A stretch of 64,000 nucleotides of DNA from Bacteroidota bacterium. GTDB taxonomy: Bacteria; Bacteroidota; Bacteroidia; B-17B0; Aurantibacillaceae. Positions within the stretch are counted from its first letter, which is position 1, and every line of letters starts with the position of its first letter. Shown here piece after piece: positions 58,876 through 64,000 of the stretch. A program made the position numbers and the translations under genes. The stretch lies in NCBI GenBank assembly GCA_016708845.1, contig JADJFB010000012.1:62001-126000 (forward strand). The letters are read 5' to 3'. The notes under the pieces are model-generated. The model saw only the letters and a program-made list of their open reading frames with translations. It ran no database searches and was not told where the DNA came from.

Positions 58876-60960
58876 CTATTGGGGCAAATAACTAGTAATG
58901 GATGAAACTGATTCGGTATAAGAACCTGCAGGATATTTTTCTTTTAAAATAGTGGCAGTTTTTTTAACGTTATCAAAGTATCCTAAATTATAATAGCTCA
59001 TGGTTAATAAAAATAATTGTAGTTGTTCTTTCTCTCCTTCTAATTTAAATAAATCCAATAATTGTTTTCGGGTATATGCTTCGTCGCTGTACTGATGATT
59101 TTCATTATAGATGGTAGCGTAATTCTCTAAAACTTGTATCATGGGATCTAAATCTTTAACGTTTTTAATGTAGTTTGAATAATCGTTTTGTAGGTTCTTT
59201 AAATCTTGATTAATTTCTCTAATGGCTTTATCGTAATCTTTTTGATTCACTTTATAATCATCTGCCTTGCTTTTCAATGTTTCAAAGTGTTTGCGAGCCT
59301 CCTCAATGCTTTTTTGTTTTGCTGTTAACGAAATTAATCCATCCCATGCTGCGAGAGATACATCAATATCATCTTCGTTGCTAGGCTTATAAGTGCTAGT
59401 ATAACGTTCGCAAATTTCCAGTAATAAATCAGGACGATTGTACTGCTGATTACTAAATAACCATTTAATGACTTTTTCTAGTTCGGCTTTCGACCCTTTT
59501 TTTGAAACTGTTTCTAGCTCTTTTATTTTTTCTGATTTCTCAGCGGTTTTAGTTTTATAATCTTCTAAACTATTTTCTAAAGTAAAGGTTCTATCTTGAT
59601 CATCTGATTCGGTAAATACTATTTTACAGGCAGTTATAATATCTTCCATCGTTTTAGTATCGTTGAAGTTTTGAGCAACATTAAAAAACTCTGTAAACTC
59701 ATTAAATTTAATGCTTTCGTCCCAGTTCTTAATCACTTCTGGACTTGCACTCAATACTTGCGATTTATATAATTGTAAATAACGTTTGTATTCTTTTTCA
59801 TTTACAAATTGCAAGTTCGATTTCCATTCTAGTTTATTTAAGTAAGTTACATAAGCATCTAACGACTCTGCTGATAATTTTGATTCGATTGCTTTTTTGC
59901 CATTGCTTCGTTGTTCTAACTCTTTAATAGCAGTTTCTAAATTCATTTTCACACTTTGAAAATATAGACTAGTAGGGTAGTTGGTAATAAATAATTTAGC
60001 AGCATCAATTACTTCTTCGTGTTTTTTTAAAGCTGATAAAGCGGAGCAATCATAAAACAATAACATTTCGCCTAAGGTCATAGGAGAGGCTTCTCCATAC
60101 ACTTTTTTCTTTTCATCTATTTTCATTTTACGAATCGAATTATTAAAGGATAATAATTGATTGTATTTGTAGGAAGATAAAAGAGTTGTCCAGATGTTGC
60201 TTATTTGCATACCAAATTTATCACTATTAGCATCTAAGCTATTAATGGTGTTTTTAAGTTCTTCTAAAATTAATTGTTCACGTTGTAATTCTACTTTTTT
60301 TAACCATTCTTTAATATCCTCTAATTTATTTTTAGCGAAACGAAATTTAGGATTGTCTTTAATGGTTTTTTCTAAAATTTGTTTGGCATCGGTACTCATA
60401 CCTACATCTTGCAATTCTAATGCATTAGAAAAATTAACGACTTCTTTTAAAGTTACTTCTTCTCCAGCTTTATATAGTCCGCTTAAATCTGGACTGTAAG
60501 GCACGTTGATGTTTTTTGCCAATAAATTAGCGAGTTGTTGATGCAAACTAAAAAAGTTGTTTTTATTTCCACTTACTTGCTCGGCAAAAATAACACCACC
60601 TGTTTGCACATCAATTAAACGCGCATCTAAACGAATGATATTATCTAATATGTAAAATGAACCCGTTAATATATTCTGAGCACCTAAGCCTTTTCCTAAT
60701 TTTTGTGCGGTAGATTGGTCAAAATATTTTGATTGCCCTAGTTTAATTTCTTGAAGTAGTTTTTCTAGTTTTTCACGTTCTACAATCGTTACGCCTTTTA
60801 CTTTTGATAGATCGGTAATCAACATATCTGCAATACCTTTGGATAAAGCATTGTATTTGGCGTCTCCACTCGAATTATCAAAATAGGAAATAGCAATTGT
60901 TTTTGCATCAATATGTAATGCAAATACTACAGCTATTAAAAAGAATAATCCTTTTTTCAT
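58876..60960 (-). CDS. CsgG/FlgO-like protein with helical repeat region
   Basis: A 694-residue secreted protein. After a signal peptide (KKGLFFLIAVVFALHIDAK) there is an N-terminal domain of the CsgG/FlgO-like type: IAISYFDNSSGDAKYNALSK, ADMLITDLSKVKGVTIVERE, LGKGLGAQNILTGSFYIL, LDARLIDVQTGGVIFAEQVSG. The remainder is a long helical, TPR-like region. It starts one base into the stop of the upstream gene, which has a closely similar domain, so the two are a translationally coupled pair. The function is probably periplasmic or outer-membrane assembly (inference). Confidence 0.8.
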   Translation of the reverse strand: MKKGLFFLIAVVFALHIDAKTIAISYFDNSSGDAKYNALSKGIADMLITDLSKVKGVTIVEREKLEKLLQEIKLGQSKYFDQSTAQKLGKGLGAQNILTGSFYILDNIIRLDARLIDVQTGGVIFAEQVSGNKNNFFSLHQQLANLLAKNINVPYSPDLSGLYKAGEEVTLKEVVNFSNALELQDVGMSTDAKQILEKTIKDNPKFRFAKNKLEDIKEWLKKVELQREQLILEELKNTINSLDANSDKFGMQISNIWTTLLSSYKYNQLLSFNNSIRKMKIDEKKKVYGEASPMTLGEMLLFYDCSALSALKKHEEVIDAAKLFITNYPTSLYFQSVKMNLETAIKELEQRSNGKKAIESKLSAESLDAYVTYLNKLEWKSNLQFVNEKEYKRYLQLYKSQVLSASPEVIKNWDESIKFNEFTEFFNVAQNFNDTKTMEDIITACKIVFTESDDQDRTFTLENSLEDYKTKTAEKSEKIKELETVSKKGSKAELEKVIKWLFSNQQYNRPDLLLEICERYTSTYKPSNEDDIDVSLAAWDGLISLTAKQKSIEEARKHFETLKSKADDYKVNQKDYDKAIREINQDLKNLQNDYSNYIKNVKDLDPMIQVLENYATIYNENHQYSDEAYTRKQLLDLFKLEGEKEQLQLFLLTMSYYNLGYFDNVKKTATILKEKYPAGSYTESVSSITSYLPQ

Positions 60961-62264
60961 TACACGTTGGCGTTTAATTTATCAAGTGCTTTTTTTGCAG
61001 GCGCAAAATCAGGATTTTTTTGAAGCACTTTTTTTAGTAACTCGATGGCTTTTCCGTTTTCTCCTTTGTCCATTTTATCTAAAGCATCCGAATACAACAA
61101 AGATGTTTCGTAGCTTAAGGAAGAAGTTTTGGTTTCTGGCGCTTCTTTGTTATCCGCATTCAACTCTACATTTAATCCACTAGCAATTTTAACGACTAAC
61201 TTTTTCTCTAAATCAAAAAACGTATTGGTTTGTCCGTCAATGCCTTCGCTTTTAATAATCTTTCCTGTCTCTACATCAATAATACGAGCATCCATACGCA
61301 TACTGCCCATTAAATCAAAAAAAGCTCCTGTTAAAATATATTGTACACCTAATAGTTTTCCAACTTTAGTAGCGGTTGACGCATCAAACTCTTTTGAGTT
61401 GTTTAATTTTTGCTCTTTCAAAATTTCTTCTAATCGTGCACGCTCAATTACGTTTAACATTTTAATTTTTGATAAATCAGAAATCAACATATCTGCTAAG
61501 CCTTTTCTTAAACGAGATAATTCAGCATTATCCGAACCATTATCAAAATATAAAATAGCAATACGTTTGGCATCTGCATTAGGCGTTGCACTATTTAAAT
61601 TATCAACAATGGCTTCTTCTTGGTTAACAGAATTTTCTGTAGCATTGGTTGCTTGCGCAGGTTGTGTTACAACTTCGTTAGAGCCTTTGTTTAAAAAATA
61701 AAATGCTGCAAATCCACCGATTAAAACAATTAACGACACTAATAAAATGGGAACTAATGAAGATTTTTTTTGACTTACTGTCTCAGATGGAATATTGGTA
61801 TTTCTTCCTCCACCAGTTTCAGCATAGCTTTGCACAGGTGTAATTAATTCGTTTGGCACATTGCCTTTTAAATATTCTAAGAAAAACCAATTCGTTAAAC
61901 TTGCTAAAGCTGTTTGGCAAGGTGCAATCCATTCGCGCGTTGCTTCCGATAAATCATCTTGCGCATGTGCCGCGTAATTGCCATAAGTTTGTATGGTACC
62001 TATTAAAATCCCTATTTTGTCTGGAATGATTTTCTTCTGTAATAATTCACGTCCGTAATCATTCAGCATCATTCTGCTTTTAGGTTCACCCAATTCTTTG
62101 GTGTACATAAAACGGCAAATAGCCTCCGTTGTTCTGCGCGCATTTTGTAAAAACGTATCAGGATCTTGGTCGGCATAACCAAATGATTTTACAAGCATTC
62201 GACTTAGGTGAGTTACTTTCTCTTCTAAGCTTTCAATTTGCTGGTCTTTATTAGTGTCAGACAT
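60960..62264 (-). CDS. Membrane protein with DUF4145-like N-terminal and CsgG/FlgO-like C-terminal domain
   Basis: A 434-residue protein. The first 130 residues (EAICRFMYTKELGEP, IGTIQTYGNYAAHAQDDLSE) resemble DUF4145, a HEPN-like fold often found in signalling or defence proteins. One transmembrane helix (about 172-192, PILLVSLIVLIGGFAAFYF) leads to an outer domain like that of the next gene: IAILYFDNGSDNAELSRLRK, LADMLISDLSKIKMLNVIER, LLGVQYILTGAFFDL, MDARIIDVETGKIIKSEGID. A short helical tail ends it. It heads the operon with the second CsgG-like protein and the SpoIIE phosphatase. The 272 bases upstream hold no gene; TATACCTTTA near 62449 is a weak promoter candidate for the divergent gene. 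Confidence 0.78.
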   Translation of the reverse strand: MSDTNKDQQIESLEEKVTHLSRMLVKSFGYADQDPDTFLQNARRTTEAICRFMYTKELGEPKSRMMLNDYGRELLQKKIIPDKIGILIGTIQTYGNYAAHAQDDLSEATREWIAPCQTALASLTNWFFLEYLKGNVPNELITPVQSYAETGGGRNTNIPSETVSQKKSSLVPILLVSLIVLIGGFAAFYFLNKGSNEVVTQPAQATNATENSVNQEEAIVDNLNSATPNADAKRIAILYFDNGSDNAELSRLRKGLADMLISDLSKIKMLNVIERARLEEILKEQKLNNSKEFDASTATKVGKLLGVQYILTGAFFDLMGSMRMDARIIDVETGKIIKSEGIDGQTNTFFDLEKKLVVKIASGLNVELNADNKEAPETKTSSLSYETSLLYSDALDKMDKGENGKAIELLKKVLQKNPDFAPAKKALDKLNANV

Positions 62265-62536
62265 AGTTTTGTGATTAATATCAAAAATACAAATTATATT
62301 GCATTACAAAAGCCTAAAATCCATCAGTTTTTCTATAAAAACAGGTATGACTCGGCATTTTGTAATCTTATTACCGCCACCAAGGTACCGTTCACCGACT
62401 AGTTGACTAATCCTACCTAATTGCTATTGTACAGCAACTATTCCTCTTATACCTTTACAAAAAATTACGGCAAATGTGTAGTACTCGCAAAGCCAAAAAT
62501 TAGACAAGGATATAATAACAATAAATAAACATTATA

Positions 62537-63381
62537 ATGACAAATCAAGAAGAGCACATGAATTTTGAAGACATGTGTCAGCAATCAGAAAAAAGCCAAC
62601 GAAGAGGTAAAGTTATTGGAGGAATTTTAGTGGTGATTGCGGGCTCACTATACTTATCAAAGGAGTTAGGTGCAGATATTCCACACTGGTTATTTACCTG
62701 GAAAACATTTTTAATAGCGTTAGGTATTATCACAGGCGTAAAACATAATTTTAGAAACGCTTGGTGGTTTTTCTTAATAGCCATAGGCGGTATATTTTTA
62801 TTAGGAGATTTTTATCCTCAAATGAATATTCAAGCCTTGTTATGGCCAATTTTAATTATTCTGGTTGGAATTATTATGATATTTAAACCTAAGCGTAAAC
62901 ATAGGTTTCGCCATTGGGGAAAATATTACGAAAAAAATACGGCAAAGAATACGAGGAGAAATACACTAACTATTACAAAAAAAAGTATGGCACTCAGGAT
63001 GATTATAATAATTGTTACACGAAGGAATCTTCAAGTACTGATGATTATGTTGACTTTACAACGTTTATGGGAAGTGTAAAAAAAAATATTCTTTCTAAAA
63101 ATTTTAAAGGTGGAGAAATAACGAACGTATTTGGAGGTTCGGAAGTAAATCTATCGCAAGCCGATATTGAAAAAACAGCGACTTTAGAATTAGTGAATGT
63201 ATTTGGTGGCACACGATTAATTATTCCCGCAAATTGGGAAGTACATTCAGAACTAGTATCTGTGTTTGGAAATATAGAAGATAAAAGAAATATACAACCC
63301 AACCTTAACTCTGAAAATGTAAAAATATTGGTATTAAAAGGTAATACTTTTATGGGAGGCATTGAAATTAAAAGTTATTAA
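62537..63381 (+). CDS. LiaF-like membrane protein (frameshifted)
   Basis: About 281 residues when corrected. The N-terminus has four helices of the LiaI/LiaF type (GGILVVIAGSLYLSKELGAD, TFLIALGIITGVKH, WFFLIAIGGIFLL, WPILIILVGIIMIF). A charged linker with HWGKYYEKKYGKEYEEKY follows, then a beta-rich domain (FKGGEITNVFGGSEVNLS, VNVFGGTRLIIPANWEV, GNTFMGGIEIK) like the cell-wall-active-antibiotics response domain. One A is missing in the A7 run at 62931-62937. In relatives this protein reports envelope stress to a LytS/LytTR or similar kinase; one such kinase starts just downstream. Confidence 0.82.
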
Positions 63382-63405
63382 AATTCACCACTAAAAATTA
63401 TATAT

Positions 63406-63753
63406 ATGAAACGCTATTTAGTAAAACTGATGTTTAATATCAATATCGACAACGGAAGTCACGCTTCTCAATTCGACGAACAAATTCGAATTGTAGAAGC
63501 TTACAGTATGGAGTCTGCTTTTCAAAAAGCAAGAACCATTGGAAAAAAAGAAGAAGAAATTTTCATCAATAACGAAAGTAAACTAGTGAACTGGCAATTT
63601 ATTGATGTGGCAGATGTTTATGAGTTAGAGTCTTTAAAAGATGGAGAACAAGTATATTCAACCACTCATGAAAATACAGAGCGTAGTGCATTCATTAATT
63701 ATATTCGTCAAAAGGCAATGGTAATTCAATCAAAAAGCTTAACTTTTGCTTAG
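63406..63753 (+). CDS. DUF4288 protein
   Basis: A 115-residue soluble protein. The pattern YLVKLMFNINIDNG, QFDEQIRIVEAYSMESAFQK and WQFIDVADVYELES is that of DUF4288, a small family common in Bacteroidota with no proven function. It sits 24 bases after the LiaF-like gene and 10 bases before a LytS-type kinase, so it is probably part of that stress-sensing unit (inference). Confidence 0.78.
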   Translation: MKRYLVKLMFNINIDNGSHASQFDEQIRIVEAYSMESAFQKARTIGKKEEEIFINNESKLVNWQFIDVADVYELESLKDGEQVYSTTHENTERSAFINYIRQKAMVIQSKSLTFA

Positions 63754-63763
63754 TTAATTTAGT

Positions 63764-64000
63764 TTGAGAAGCTACACCACATATCCGTTCAAAAAAATCC
63801 TCACGATGTATATTGCGTGGTGGATTTTTTGGGCACTGATACAAACTTGGGTTTTGCATCAATTAGAATTAAGTTGGAACTACGCCTTTATTGATTCGGT
63901 AATCACAAATGGGTTATTGGCTTTAGCTTGCTTCGCCGCTATTATCTTGTTTCGTTATTATCAGCCAGGCAATAGTAATCGTATTTACAGATTAGTATTT
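63764..64000 (+). CDS. LytS-type sensor kinase, N-terminal part (cut by window end)
   Basis: 79 codons are present, open to the window edge. The translated N-terminus has two hydrophobic helices (YIAWWIFWALIQTWVLHQL and VITNGLLALACFAAIILF) and a short loop with RYYQPGNSNRIYRL between or after them, which matches the membrane half of PF06580 histidine kinases in Bacteroidota. The kinase core is not in the window. The start is TTG at 63764 or the in-frame ATG 45 bases later; I cannot decide. Confidence 0.68.
   Translation, partial: MRSYTTYPFKKILTMYIAWWIFWALIQTWVLHQLELSWNYAFIDSVITNGLLALACFAAIILFRYYQPGNSNRIYRLVF

Noticed and set aside
61129..61701. 190-codon plus-strand frame inside the DUF4145/CsgG-like gene
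   Set aside because: Antisense to a well-supported gene and without recognisable motifs.
48657..62400. Shared 10-mer TTCACCGACT at 48657 and 62391
   Set aside because: Pairs of identical 10-mers are expected by chance in 64 kb; no periodic partner is present.

Overview
The window is low-G+C DNA from a member of the Bacteroidota; I cannot name the genus. The signs are three very large secreted proteins with type IX secretion (T9SS) sorting domains, promoters with the Bacteroidota -7 box TAnnTTTG, a TonB receptor with a carboxypeptidase-like N-terminal domain, an OmpA/PD40 envelope protein, LytS/LytTR two-component regulators, and pdhA next to pdhC without pdhB. No rRNA, CRISPR array, insertion sequence, integrase or phage gene was seen, and no stretch over 300 bases lacks a gene.

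Layout. 1-9 kb: partial outer-membrane protein, coaX, tRNA-Phe with promoter and terminator, a GT4 glycosyltransferase, a membrane zinc peptidase, an interrupted TonB receptor, dprA and a halogenase-like flavoprotein. 9-13.2 kb: a type B T9SS adhesin-like protein. 13.5-27.9 kb: PBP1A, an acyltransferase, scoA/lipoprotein/scoB, a polymer-sugar block of two paralogous multi-pass membrane proteins alternating with two GT2 enzymes and DUF2304, then wecB, radC, an MFS exporter and a TIGR02757 protein. 27.9-33.4 kb (minus): OmpA/PD40 protein, an OppC-like permease, a membrane GT2 and a flippase-like protein. 33.6-39.5 kb: a small secreted protein and an about 1814-residue Ig-repeat protein with an exact 228-bp tandem array. 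39.6-45.8 kb: ruvC, cdd, pdhA-pdhC, a lipoprotein, a crotonase and a TPR protein. 45.8-52.2 kb: a LytS kinase and LytTR regulator, bracketed by a 9-bp direct repeat with exact 21-bp period, then a type A T9SS protein. 52.2-64 kb: an alpha/beta hydrolase, an overlapping HNH / unknown / nucleotidyltransferase cassette behind an agmatinase-family gene, pdxH, AlgH, an operon of two CsgG/FlgO-like proteins with a SpoIIE phosphatase, and a LiaF-like / DUF4288 / LytS module cut by the window end.

The most rewarding new signals are the 21-bp periodic TACACTTAT operators on both sides of the two-component system, which suggest that it controls itself and the neighbouring secreted protein, and the HNH cassette, which looks like an accessory (possibly defence) insertion. 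Treat both as hypotheses.

A caution for every reader: twelve genes carry single-base frameshifts (17 in total, mostly in homopolymers) and one has an in-frame stop. Several are normally intact housekeeping genes (dprA, ruvC), so uncorrected sequencing error is the simplest cause. I give full-length coordinates for such genes and state where each break lies.
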